Position numbers and translations under genes: made by a program. Below the pieces are notes generated by a model. The model did no database searches, had not been told where the DNA came from, and worked only from the letters and a program-made list of their open reading frames with translations. Positions 50,275-59,114 of a DNA stretch of 64,000 bases are shown piece after piece (positions within the stretch are counted from its first letter, which is position 1; every line of letters starts with the position of its first letter). The DNA is taken from the NCBI GenBank assembly GCA_029945425.1, contig JAQSDV010000002.1, positions 1,061,960-1,125,959 on the forward strand, given 5' to 3'. Source of the DNA: a bacterium (GTDB taxonomy: Bacteria; Pseudomonadota; Alphaproteobacteria; Micavibrionales; UBA2020).

Positions 50275-50748
50275 TTACGCAGCTTTGGATTTGGCGGCCT
50301 CGCTCATTTTCTTCATCGCCTCTTCCATTTCTTCTTTCGATACGTCGCGGATATGCGTTGCGACGTTCCAGCGCATACCGAAGGCGTCTTTCACCGTGCC
50401 CATGCGGTCGCCCCAGAACATGTCTTCGGGTGCTTGTGTTTCCTTCAATCCGGCAGCCACGGCCTTTTTCACCGCAGCATCTGCATCGGGGACGTAGATA
50501 AACAACTGCTGGCCCGCCGAATTGACGCAAGCCTCGCCGTTCTTGTCCTTCATGTTCGGGTCATGTTCGCCCAGCATCAATTCCGTCTCGCCGATTTTCA
50601 GCGACCCATGCGCCAGCACATGCCGTACCGGACACATCGTGCGCGATGTCTCGACCGCGCCGAAGGCCTTGATATAGGTGTCCATCGCCTTCTCGGCACC
50701 AATCAGGCTTAACATCGGGATGGCGCGCATCTGGTTTTTGTTTTCCAT
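50275..50748 (-). CDS. VOC family protein (PhnB-like)
   Basis: 157 residues. The fold is visible as MRAIPMLSLIGAEKAMDTYIKAFGAVE (split by helices), VRHVLAHGSLKIGETELMLGEHD, GQQLFIYVPDADAAVKKAVAAG and the AFGMRWNVATHIRD ending with DMFWGDRMGTVKD, the usual pattern of the PhnB/3-demethylubiquinone-like glyoxalase family. A helical acidic C-terminal extension (EEMEEAMKKMSEAAKSK) is added. Metal-dependent small-molecule binding is expected; substrate unknown. AAGGAGAA lies before the start. Confidence 0.85.
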   Translation of the reverse strand: MENKNQMRAIPMLSLIGAEKAMDTYIKAFGAVETSRTMCPVRHVLAHGSLKIGETELMLGEHDPNMKDKNGEACVNSAGQQLFIYVPDADAAVKKAVAAGLKETQAPEDMFWGDRMGTVKDAFGMRWNVATHIRDVSKEEMEEAMKKMSEAAKSKAA

Positions 50749-50933
50749 GATCGTTCTCCTTAAGTTTTTTAAAGCTTCATCTTTGCCCGCATTAATTATA
50801 TAGCCCGTGCGGGGTCAATCTCCCCTTCATAAATTTTCTAAATTTTCGGAACCACTTGCGGCCCGAACCATCCCACGGTTATCGAACAGTTTTTCTTATT
50901 TTTATGGCAGGCATGTGAATGGCATATGCAAAG

Positions 50934-50968
50934 AAAAACGCTCCGGTGATGACACCGGAGCGTTTTTT
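50934..50968 (-). terminator. Rho-independent terminator of the RNA helicase gene
   Basis: Perfect stem AAAAACGCTCCGGTG (50934-50948)/CACCGGAGCGTTTTT (50953-50967), loop ATGA, with T-run on the - strand. It follows the helicase stop by about 20 bases. Confidence 0.9.
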
Positions 50969-50987
50969 ATTTCAGCACTTAAAGCGA

Positions 50988-52886
50988 TTAGCCGCGTGCG
51001 CCGCCGGAGCGTTTTGCGCCGAAGGATTTGCCGTCGCCGAACGATTTGCCAGCGAAGGCAGGCTTGCCGCCTTCACCGCCGCCGCGTTTCGCATCGCGCT
51101 TGGCGAAGCCGCCGCGGTTATGCGTCTTGTTGCGCGACAGGAATTTGCGTTCCTGGCCTTCGCGCGAACGTGCGGGACCTGCGCCCGTTTCAGCGCGGAA
51201 ATCGCTTGCGCCTGCGCCGGTCACTTCTTCGCCGAAGCTGCGTTCGGCGCGGTTGTGGCGGTGGCTGCGATCATCGCGCTGGGGACGGTCGTTACGATCG
51301 TTACGGTCGAAACGGGGGCGTTCCGAGCGTTCTGCACGTTCAGGGCGGTCGCCAAAGTTGCGTGCCGGACGGTCTTCGAAATTGCGCGCGGGGCGATCTT
51401 CGAAGTTACGTGCGGGACGGTCGTTGAATTTGCGCTCGCCCTGAGGACGATCGCCTTGCGGACGGTCACCGAATTTACGGTCGCCGAATTTCTTGTCACC
51501 GAACTTGCGGTCGCCAAAATTACGGTCACCGCGGGGCTTGTCGCCGAATTTACGCTCGCCTTGGGGGCGGTCGGATTTCGACGCGTCGCGCTTGCCTTCG
51601 CCGAAGCGGCGTTCGGCGTCCATGCGCTCGCGCTGTGCGTATTCGCCGCGCTTGCGGTCGGAACGCGCACCTTGCGATTTACCCATCGGGCGTGCGGTCT
51701 TGATGCCTTTGCGCATCGTGGCGGGTGCTGCGGCTTCTTCGTCGCGGGCTTCTTCCGACACTTCAGCGGATTGCTGTTGCTGGCCCTTGCGCGCGGGGCG
51801 TTCGGACGGGTTCAGCAGCAGCTGGATGTCGCGCCACAGGTCATGGTCATCGGGCGTGATGAAGCAGACGGCGGAACCTTCCGCGCCGTTACGCGCGGTG
51901 CGGCCGATGCGGTGGATGTAGTCTTCTGCGACCTGCGGCAGGTCGTAGTTGATGACGTGTTCGATGTGCGGGATATCGAGGCCGCGTGCGGCGACGTCGG
52001 TTGCCACCATGATGCGGTGCTTCATGTCGCGGAAGGCCTGGATCACGCGGTTACGCTGGTTCTGGTTCAGGTTGCCGTGGATGGGGGCAGCCGACTGTTC
52101 ATCCGCGTTCAGTTTCAGCGCGAGGCGGTCTGCGCCGCGTTTCGTTTTCACGAAGATGATGACCGAACCGGAGCGCGCGCGCAGTTCCTGCATCAGCAGC
52201 GTGTATTTCTGCGAGGTGACGGTGCGGATGACTTCCTGCTTGATCTTGCGGATCGGCTGGTTGACTTCGCCGACGGAGACGCGCAAAGGGTTGTTCGTGT
52301 ATTGCTGCGAAACCTTCACGATATGCGGGGGCAGCGTTGCGGAGAACAGCAGCGTCTGGCGCTGTTTGGGCATACGCGACACAACGCGGTCGATCTGCGG
52401 GCCGAAACCCATGTCGAGCATGCGGTCGGTTTCATCGAGCACGAGGAACGAGGTGGTCGCAAGGTTCAGGCTGCCCTGTTGCAGGTGGTCGTTGATGCGG
52501 CCGGGCGTGCCGATAATGATGCGGGCGCGGCTGCGCAGCTGTTGCAGCTGCTTGAACATCGACTGGCCGCCGATGAGCAGCGCGGTCTTCATTTGCGGGG
52601 AGGTGGAGAGCATCAGCTTCACCGCATCCAGAACCTGCGCCGCGAGTTCGCGGGTCGGGGTCATGATGATGGCGGTTGCCTTGGGATCGTTCAGCAGCTT
52701 GGCGATCATCGGGATTGCGAAAGCGGCGGTTTTGCCGGTGCCGGTCTGTGCGGAGCCGAGGATGTCGCGGCCTTCCAGCGCTGCGGGGATCGACTGCGCC
52801 TGAACGGGCGTGGGTTTGTCGAATTTCATTTTTTCGAGCGCGAGGAGCAGCGGCTGCGGCAGCTGGAGCGTATAGAAGTTTTCCAT
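50988..52886 (-). CDS. DEAD-box RNA helicase (RhlE-like) with repetitive Arg/Asp/Gly-rich tail
   Basis: 632 residues. N-terminal core: Q motif TPVQAQSIP, Walker A AQTGTGKT (46-53), PTRELA, motif II DETD (150-153, in place of DEAD), SATL, and helicase C motifs with HGNLNQNQR, ATDVAARGLDIP and HRIGRTARNG. From about residue 380 a 250-residue tail is rich in Arg, Asp, Gly and Lys and holds repeats such as GDRKFGDKKFGDRKFGDR and NFEDRPARNFEDRPARNF; it is expected to be disordered and to bind RNA. Core helicases of this type act in ribosome assembly or cold adaptation. The tail's length and repeat purity are unusual. Confidence 0.9.
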   Translation of the reverse strand: MENFYTLQLPQPLLLALEKMKFDKPTPVQAQSIPAALEGRDILGSAQTGTGKTAAFAIPMIAKLLNDPKATAIIMTPTRELAAQVLDAVKLMLSTSPQMKTALLIGGQSMFKQLQQLRSRARIIIGTPGRINDHLQQGSLNLATTSFLVLDETDRMLDMGFGPQIDRVVSRMPKQRQTLLFSATLPPHIVKVSQQYTNNPLRVSVGEVNQPIRKIKQEVIRTVTSQKYTLLMQELRARSGSVIIFVKTKRGADRLALKLNADEQSAAPIHGNLNQNQRNRVIQAFRDMKHRIMVATDVAARGLDIPHIEHVINYDLPQVAEDYIHRIGRTARNGAEGSAVCFITPDDHDLWRDIQLLLNPSERPARKGQQQQSAEVSEEARDEEAAAPATMRKGIKTARPMGKSQGARSDRKRGEYAQRERMDAERRFGEGKRDASKSDRPQGERKFGDKPRGDRNFGDRKFGDKKFGDRKFGDRPQGDRPQGERKFNDRPARNFEDRPARNFEDRPARNFGDRPERAERSERPRFDRNDRNDRPQRDDRSHRHNRAERSFGEEVTGAGASDFRAETGAGPARSREGQERKFLSRNKTHNRGGFAKRDAKRGGGEGGKPAFAGKSFGDGKSFGAKRSGGARG

Positions 52887-53221
52887 GAGAATATATTTTG
52901 CCCGTCGCGCAATTCGCGCGGGCGTTCCTTTTCTGTCAGGCGCTTTTTTGATTGGAAAGCGCGTTTGCGTGCCCGGCCACCATGGCCTTCAGGGCAGTTC
53001 TGAGCTAAAATGCCGGCCGTCACTCTGGCCGGAAACTCTTGGCAAACGCAAACGAAGGAGCAGTTCGTTTCTCGCACCCTTTGCGGGGCGGTCCCGCCTT
53101 AACCGGCGGTTCATTGATAAGAGTCAGTATTCGAACTCACGCAATGATGTAACAGCATGGGTGTTCAAAATCAAGATAATTCGGGAAAATATTTTAAAAC
53201 CGGTTGAAATCGCTCGGCATT
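52887..53221. other. Intergenic region upstream of the RNA helicase, untranslated leader likely
   Basis: No gene seen in these 335 bases. A GC-rich hairpin CCGGCC/GGCCGG sits at about 53013-53034, about 130 bases before the helicase start, with ATTTTAG after it on the - strand. This could be part of a structured 5' leader, as is common for cold-shock-type helicases, but the T-run is too short for a certain terminator. Confidence 0.35.
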
Positions 53222-53650
53222 TTAACCTTTTACCGCGGTTGCTTTCTGACGCTGCTGCGCCAGCCATTCGAGCGTGACCTCGACTATACCAATGAAATCC
53301 GCCCCGATAATGGGCTTCACGACATAGGATGTGGCCCCCGCCTGCATGGCTTCCGTCATGGCCGACACATTGTCCTGCGCCGTCACCATCACAAAGGCCA
53401 CGTCGTCAAAACTCTTGTCGGCGCGGAATTTCTGCAGCATCGAATAACCGCTTTCGACGGGCAATACCCAGTCCACAAACACGATATCGGGGCGGCTGTT
53501 CCGGATGATTTTTTCGGCCTCGTGCACCGTGCTGGCAACGAATATCTCCCGGAACCCCATGGCGCGCAGGTGGGAGCGCAGGATGTCGCGGATCAGGGCA
53601 TGATCGTCCAATATCAGCGCCGTAAGAGTCTGCGGTTTGAGGCTGGTCAT
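53222..53650 (-). CDS. CheY-like single-domain response regulator
   Basis: 142 residues, receiver only: Asp15-Asp16 (ALILDDHALIRDI), phosphoacceptor Asp60 (IVFVDWVLPVESGY), Thr (FVMVTAQDN), Lys112 (SYVVKPI). It is a close paralogue of the receiver at 45021, sharing DDVAFVMVT and AGATSY. It is divergent from the hybrid kinase gene 108 bases away, so they may be a pair. No output domain. Confidence 0.92.
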   Translation of the reverse strand: MTSLKPQTLTALILDDHALIRDILRSHLRAMGFREIFVASTVHEAEKIIRNSRPDIVFVDWVLPVESGYSMLQKFRADKSFDDVAFVMVTAQDNVSAMTEAMQAGATSYVVKPIIGADFIGIVEVTLEWLAQQRQKATAVKG

Positions 53651-53758
53651 AGGTATCCTTTGGATTGCAGCGTCAGGGAGTGTGGCATCGTTTCAATGGA
53701 CTATTATAATGCAGGATAAGTTAACAGGTTTTAAAGAAGTGTCGGATATGCTGTTTAA

Positions 53759-56700
53759 TTGAGCAACTTAGGTCACAATCATCCCTTTCGATTAGGCATC
53801 TTGAACCCCAACCTGCACTCAGATCGTTTGTTCCGCATGACCGGCCTGTTCATCGCCAGCGCCGGACTGCTTGTCATGGCTGGCTGGTGGATGAAGAACG
53901 CCACCCTTGTGCAGATCAGCCCCGCATTCGAGCCGATGAAGTTCAACACCGCGCTGCTGTTTGCCATCACCGGCATCGGTTTTTACGGTGCGGGTTCAGG
54001 GCGGCAGCGCGCAGCCTTCACCTGCGGGCTTATCGTGGTGGTGGCCGCCCTTGCGGTGCTGTCGCAATATGTCTTCGGCGTCGACCTTGGCATCGACACG
54101 CTGTTTGTCACGCCCTTCGTCCAGAAACGCGTGGAATTCCCCGGCCGCTTCTCGCTCAACACCGGCACGGGATTTGTGCTGGCCGGCCTTGGCCTGATGC
54201 TGTGTGGGTATATCGCCAAAAACCGCGACAGTCTGGTGCCGCTGCTGGCGATCACCGGCGCGCTGCTGACGGCGATTTCCCTGCCCTCCCTGTTCGGTTA
54301 CCTGACCGGCACCGAGGATTATTTCATGTGGGGCACAAAGGTCGGCATGGCGCTGCATACCGGTGTCGCGTTTCTTGTGATCGGCGGTTGCTTCCTGTTC
54401 ACGGTCACGCAGCAGCCGCTGCAGAACATCACATGGCTGCCTTATCTGGCGTTTTTCATGATGATGCTTTTGACAATGTCATTCTGGCAGGCGGCGGAAA
54501 ACGACCATACGCGCCAGTTAAAGACGAATATCGGCGCACAGGCGGCATTGACCAGCCACAACACGCAGATTTACCTTGACGGGCTTTTTGACGCCGTTTA
54601 CCGCATGGACAGACGCTGGGAATTGCAGGGCGGCACGCCCGAGGTATTGTGGACAGCAGACGCCAATTCCTACCTGAAGGGGTATCCGCTGCTGTTATCA
54701 CTCAGCTGGGCAAATGACAAATCCCTGTTGAAACGGCTAGTATCGCGCCGCCCGATGAAAAACCTGCTGGAGATGAACGTTGCCTTCAACGACGAACGCC
54801 GCAATGCCATCGCGCGCGCGAAATCGACCCGCGCCGCGCAAATGACCGATGTGGTCGAACTGCGCATCGGCGGTGCAGGGTTCCTGATTTATAACCCGCT
54901 GTATATCGGCAACAAATACGACGGTGTGCTGATCGCCGCCCTGAACATCCACGATATGTTTGACAGCCTGTTCCCGGCAAATGTAACGGACGAATTTTTT
55001 ATCAGGGTTTTTGACAAGGGCCAGAATATCTACAACAACGGCAGCACCCCTGCCGCACACGTCAAATCGCTGGGCGCATCGTCGTCCGTCAGGATACTGG
55101 GCAAGGAATGGGAATTCCGGTTCGAGCCGACGCAGGCCTTCGTGAAGAAAAACAATTCGTCGCTGCCGGAAACCGTTTTCATGATCGGCTTCATGATTTC
55201 CGCGCTGATCGCGACCATCGTTCATTTCGGCATCCGGGAGCGCATGACGCGCCAGCTGCTGAAACATTCGCGCGACCAGATCGCCTATTTCGCCAAGCAT
55301 ATCCCCGTCGCCTTCGCCGTCTGCGACCGTTACATGAAATACATGATGGTCAGCGACCGCTGGTACAGCGATTTCAAGCTCAAGCAGGAAAGCGTGATCG
55401 GGCTTTCGCATTACGCGGTTTTCTACAATTCCCCCGCCCGCTGGGTCACAATATTGCAGGAATGCCTTGCGACCGGCAAGCCGTCGGAATCGGAGGAAAA
55501 AATCACGCTGAAAAGCGGGCGCGCGATGTGGATGCGCTGGAGCGTGCATCCGTGGCACACCAGCGATAACGGGATCGGCGGCGTTATCATGGCGACCGAG
55601 ATCATCACCGAGCGTAAAGTGGCCGAGGAAAACCTGAACGAGGCGAAGAAAGTCGCCGTCGCCGCAAACCTCGCCAAGAGCGAATTTCTGGCCGATATGA
55701 GCCACGAGATCCGCACGCCCATGGCCGCCATCATCGGCATGACACGCATGCTGATGGAAAGCAGGCTGGACCCGCAACAGCAGCATTATTCGAAAACGGT
55801 GCTGCAGGCGTCTGAATCGCTGATGCATATCATTTCCGACATCCTTGACCTCAGCAAGATCGAGGCCGGGAAAGTGGAGATGGAGAAATTCGGGTTTAAC
55901 CTGCAGGAATTGTGCGAACAGGTGCGCGATATCTTCCAGATCCATGCGAACTTCACCAATGGCGGCGATGCGCAGCGAGATGTGAGCTTCATTCTGGATT
56001 TCGACGCATCCTGCCCTATCCACGTGACCGGCGACCCCGTGCGGCTGCGGCAGGTGCTGAACAACCTGTGCGGCAACGCGCTGAAATTCACCGATCACGG
56101 CAACGTCACCCTGCATGTCTCTGCGCTGCATACGCCCGGCAAAGCGCCGACGGTGCAATTTTCGGTCAGCGATACCGGCATCGGCATCCCCGCCGAACGC
56201 CTCCGCACGATTTTCGACAAGTTCGAGCAGGCGGATAAAACGATCAACCGGCGCTATGGCGGCACGGGGCTTGGCCTTGCCATTTCAAACTATCTTGTCA
56301 TCCTGATGGGCGGCCAGATCGAGGTCAGCAGCACGGTCGGCAAGGGTTCGCGTTTCAGCTTTGATATCGAACTGCCGGAAACGGCGGCGGCACCTGCGCT
56401 GACGCAGAACAACGACGCCGTCATGTTCCATGACGTGAAGGTATTGCTGGCCGAAGACAGCAGCGTCAATCAGGAAATCATTTCCGCCATGCTGGCGCGC
56501 AGCGGAATTCATGTCACCGTCGCGGGTGACGGGCGGCAGGCGATCGATATTTTGCAGCGCGAGGGTTTCGATGTTGTCCTGATGGACTGCAAAATGCCGC
56601 TGATGGACGGGTTCGAGGCGACAGGCGCCATCCGCAACGACAACAGTGATTTCAGGGATATTCCCATCATCGCCCTCACCGCCAATGCGCTGGCGGGAGA

Positions 56701-57190
56701 CCGCGAAAAATGCCTTGCGGCGGGCATGAATGATTTCCTGTCGAAACCTGTCAAGCGGCAACAACTGCTGGAAAGCGTCAACGCGCAGCTGCCCGCGCAC
56801 AAACAGGCGCAGCGTCCGGAAGGGGGCGGGCGCCCGCCCCTGCCGTCACAGCATGAAGATGTCGATATGTTCATGCTGAACGAGACACGATCGGCGCTTG
56901 ACGAACACTTCGCCACGGCATTCACGCTGTTCCTCGCCGAAACGGACGAGGTCATCCACGCGCTCGCCGGCAAATACGCGCAGCAGCAATTCGCCGCCGT
57001 CGCCGACCTTGCGCATCTGTTGAGATCGAGTGCCAAGCAGTTCGGCGCGTTCAAGGTTGGCGACCATGCCGATAAAATACAAACGCTCTGCGATACTGAA
57101 AATTATTCAGTCATCGCCGCATTGTTGCCGCTGGTGACAACCGACTGGGAAAAATTCAAAACAGCGGCAAGCGCCCTCACCCGCCGCTAG
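53759..57190 (+). CDS. Large hybrid histidine kinase (membrane sensor, PAS, HisKA, HATPase, REC, Hpt)
   Basis: Up to 1143 residues. The open frame starts at TTG 53759; ATG 53837 is an alternative and neither has a strong ribosome site. Residues 27-245 form seven or so helices of the kind found before PAS kinases (GIDTLFVTPF, NTGTGFVLAGLGL), then an extracytoplasmic CHASE-like region (250-470), a helix (473-490), PAS (500-620), HisKA FLADMSHEIRTPMAAIIG with His649, HATPase motifs (NALKFTDHGN, DTGIGIP, GGTGLGLAI), a receiver (VVLMDCKMPLMDG) and a C-terminal Hpt (AHLLRSSAKQFGA). This is a phosphorelay kinase; the divergent receiver at 53222 is the likely partner. Signal unknown. Confidence 0.9.
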   Translation: MSNLGHNHPFRLGILNPNLHSDRLFRMTGLFIASAGLLVMAGWWMKNATLVQISPAFEPMKFNTALLFAITGIGFYGAGSGRQRAAFTCGLIVVVAALAVLSQYVFGVDLGIDTLFVTPFVQKRVEFPGRFSLNTGTGFVLAGLGLMLCGYIAKNRDSLVPLLAITGALLTAISLPSLFGYLTGTEDYFMWGTKVGMALHTGVAFLVIGGCFLFTVTQQPLQNITWLPYLAFFMMMLLTMSFWQAAENDHTRQLKTNIGAQAALTSHNTQIYLDGLFDAVYRMDRRWELQGGTPEVLWTADANSYLKGYPLLLSLSWANDKSLLKRLVSRRPMKNLLEMNVAFNDERRNAIARAKSTRAAQMTDVVELRIGGAGFLIYNPLYIGNKYDGVLIAALNIHDMFDSLFPANVTDEFFIRVFDKGQNIYNNGSTPAAHVKSLGASSSVRILGKEWEFRFEPTQAFVKKNNSSLPETVFMIGFMISALIATIVHFGIRERMTRQLLKHSRDQIAYFAKHIPVAFAVCDRYMKYMMVSDRWYSDFKLKQESVIGLSHYAVFYNSPARWVTILQECLATGKPSESEEKITLKSGRAMWMRWSVHPWHTSDNGIGGVIMATEIITERKVAEENLNEAKKVAVAANLAKSEFLADMSHEIRTPMAAIIGMTRMLMESRLDPQQQHYSKTVLQASESLMHIISDILDLSKIEAGKVEMEKFGFNLQELCEQVRDIFQIHANFTNGGDAQRDVSFILDFDASCPIHVTGDPVRLRQVLNNLCGNALKFTDHGNVTLHVSALHTPGKAPTVQFSVSDTGIGIPAERLRTIFDKFEQADKTINRRYGGTGLGLAISNYLVILMGGQIEVSSTVGKGSRFSFDIELPETAAAPALTQNNDAVMFHDVKVLLAEDSSVNQEIISAMLARSGIHVTVAGDGRQAIDILQREGFDVVLMDCKMPLMDGFEATGAIRNDNSDFRDIPIIALTANALAGDREKCLAAGMNDFLSKPVKRQQLLESVNAQLPAHKQAQRPEGGGRPPLPSQHEDVDMFMLNETRSALDEHFATAFTLFLAETDEVIHALAGKYAQQQFAAVADLAHLLRSSAKQFGAFKVGDHADKIQTLCDTENYSVIAALLPLVTTDWEKFKTAASALTRR

Positions 57191-57208
57191 GCGGCGTAGC
57201 GCCGCAGC

Positions 57209-58048
57209 TCAGCGAGGTTTGGGCGCGGGTTTCTTCGCGGCCGGTTTTCCGGCGGGCTGCGCGCCGTCATGGTTGCTTTGCATGTTCAGCCAGAATTGCG
57301 CCGAGTTGCCGAAAGTTTTCGCGAGTTTTTTCGCAAGGTCGGGCGTCACGGGCGACTTTTCCTTCAGCACGGCGTTCAGCGCGCGCGTTTCAACGCCGAG
57401 CTTCGCGGCGAAGGTTTTGGCGTTGAGGCCGAGCGCAGGCAGGATGTCCTTCGCCAGCAGTTCGCCCGGATGGGTGGGGCGGCGCTTCATGACGCCCGCG
57501 TCAGGCAGGGACGATGCCGCGGGTTTTTCCGCCACGGCGGCAGGTGCCGCGGGCGTGACGGTTGGTGGTTGCAGCATGTCCTTGTAACGCCCCTCGCGGT
57601 CAAAGGGCTTGTCGAACTGGATTTCGAAAATGGTCGATGCCCATTCGGGATCGTTATAGACGCGCAGGTTCATATCGACCGATGGCGACGCGCAGGCGCG
57701 CACGAGGTCCTTGAACCCCTCCATCGCCTCCAGCTGCATCTGGTTATAGGGCGACACGACCGCTTGAAACACGTTCACGCCGATGCGGATATTCTTGATG
57801 CGCCGCACACCGGTGCCACCGAGCCCTTCTTCGCGCAGCTTGATGGTGTCGATTTGCGTGCCATGCTTGCGGAAATGCATTTCATCCGCCAGGATTTTGG
57901 GCAGCCAATTGCCGATGCGGGTCATGTTCTCGCTCATCTCGCCGTCGAGCTGGTTGCGGCGCGCTTCGCGCTGGCGGTCGTAGAAATCGTCGAGGCCGTT
58001 GAACTGGTCGCGCGCGCTTTGCGCGGCGGGCTTTTTCTGTGGGGACAT
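57209..58048 (-). CDS. HigA-like helix-turn-helix protein fused to an unknown N-terminal domain
   Basis: 279 residues. Residues about 195-260 are an HTH of the HigA/VapI antidote type: RPTHPGELLAKDILPALGLN, AKTFAAKLGVETRALNAV, DLAKKLAKTFGNSAQFWLNM. In that family this is normally a 90-100 residue antitoxin. Here it follows a long N-terminal region (1-165) with LDDFYDRQREARRNQLDGEM and an RRIKNIRIGVNVFQAVV segment and no known fold, then an Ala/Pro linker. No HigB toxin lies beside it. AAAGGTGT precedes the ATG. It may be a regulator that borrows an antitoxin-like DNA-binding domain. Confidence 0.75.
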   Translation of the reverse strand: MSPQKKPAAQSARDQFNGLDDFYDRQREARRNQLDGEMSENMTRIGNWLPKILADEMHFRKHGTQIDTIKLREEGLGGTGVRRIKNIRIGVNVFQAVVSPYNQMQLEAMEGFKDLVRACASPSVDMNLRVYNDPEWASTIFEIQFDKPFDREGRYKDMLQPPTVTPAAPAAVAEKPAASSLPDAGVMKRRPTHPGELLAKDILPALGLNAKTFAAKLGVETRALNAVLKEKSPVTPDLAKKLAKTFGNSAQFWLNMQSNHDGAQPAGKPAAKKPAPKPR

Positions 58049-58263
58049 TTTTTACACCTTTTTTTCTGACGCGGCGCGGCGGCGGCGGAATGCCGTGCCT
58101 GTGCCTGCAGTAATTTTTCTTTTAAGGAGTATGGCTGCGAATATCTGTCAGCCTGCGACCACAATCTGACCGGTCTTGCCGAGGGGTGAAGTCCCATCGT
58201 GTGGCTATGGTATAGCGGCGAATTCCGGCTATGTCAAACCGGTCCGGGTAAAGCACTGTTTTA

Positions 58264-58325
58264 TAATAAAAAATCATCAGCCGTCATCACGCCCGCGCAC
58301 GCGGGCAGTGACGACGGCTGTTGAT
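58264..58325 (-). terminator. Long inverted repeat, terminator of the DsbA-family gene
   Basis: A near-perfect palindrome spans about 58273-58325, with arms of about 23 bases (CATCA..CCGTC.TCACGCCCGCG and its complement) and a tiny loop. On the - strand it is followed by GATTTTTTATTATAAAAC, so it works as a terminator for the gene ending at 58329. The arm length is greater than usual. Confidence 0.85.
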
Positions 58326-58328
58326 GCT

Positions 58329-58973
58329 TTACGCCGCTTTGCCCAGCGCCTTGTCCATTTCCGCCGCAAGATCTTCCGCGGGCCATGAGCCTTCGACATT
58401 TACCTTGCCGCCCAGAATATAATGCGGGACGGCGGAGATGCCTGCGTCCTGCACCGCTTTGTATTCGGCGGTCACGATGTCTTTGTCGATGCCGGATTTG
58501 AATTTTTCGACGATCTTTGCGCGGTCCATGCCACAAGCCGCGCCGATATCGGCCAGCACGTTTTCATCGGCGATGAATTTTCCGTCTTCGAAAAACGCCT
58601 TCATGACCGCCATCGCGACCTGTTCCATTTTACCCTCGGCTGCGCCCCAGCGGATGAGGCGGTGCGCGGCGTTGGTGTTGGGCGACAGCGTGATTTTGTC
58701 GAAATTGAAATTCAGGCCAAGGTCGCGGCCCATCTCGTTCATGTTTGCGCGGATCTGGCTCATGCGTTCGGGGTCGAATTTTTTCGCCATCAGTTCTTTA
58801 TAGTCGTCACCCGCCTGCGGCGTTTCGGGGCGCAGCTGGTACGGCTTCCATTGCAGCTCGGGCGTGACGCCGGGGCGCAGGCTCAGCGCCTTTTGCAGGC
58901 GCGCGAGGCCGAGATAGCACCAGGGGCAGACGACATCGGCTGCGACTTCGATCTTGAGGGACGTATTAGCCAT
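58329..58973 (-). CDS. DsbA family thioredoxin-fold oxidoreductase (FrnE/HCCA-isomerase-like)
   Basis: 214 residues, no signal peptide. The thioredoxin-type motif is DVVCPWCYLGLARLQ with CPWC near residues 16-19. Then PYQLRPETPQAGDDY, NFDKITLSPNTNAAHRLIRW, the helical FEDGKFIADENVLADIGAACG region and the cis-Pro segment GISAVPHYILGG match the FrnE/2-hydroxychromene-isomerase subgroup. Cytoplasmic thiol chemistry is expected; the substrate is unknown. The long hairpin just downstream ends transcription. Confidence 0.88.
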   Translation of the reverse strand: MANTSLKIEVAADVVCPWCYLGLARLQKALSLRPGVTPELQWKPYQLRPETPQAGDDYKELMAKKFDPERMSQIRANMNEMGRDLGLNFNFDKITLSPNTNAAHRLIRWGAAEGKMEQVAMAVMKAFFEDGKFIADENVLADIGAACGMDRAKIVEKFKSGIDKDIVTAEYKAVQDAGISAVPHYILGGKVNVEGSWPAEDLAAEMDKALGKAA

Positions 58974-59114
58974 AAAAAATTTCCTTTCGTTTCCAGCGCA
59001 GGAAGAGCGCGCTCCGGCCCGTTATATATAGTGAAAATAATGGCGATCAAGCGGGAACCAGTTCCGATGACCCACCGTTATCCCAATACTGAATTCCAAA
59101 CACAGGAGAGACCG

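Noticed and set aside
54737..56158. 473-codon - strand frame opposite the hybrid kinase
   Set aside because: The kinase frame carries all expected motifs; the reverse frame is His/Arg/Ala-rich noise.
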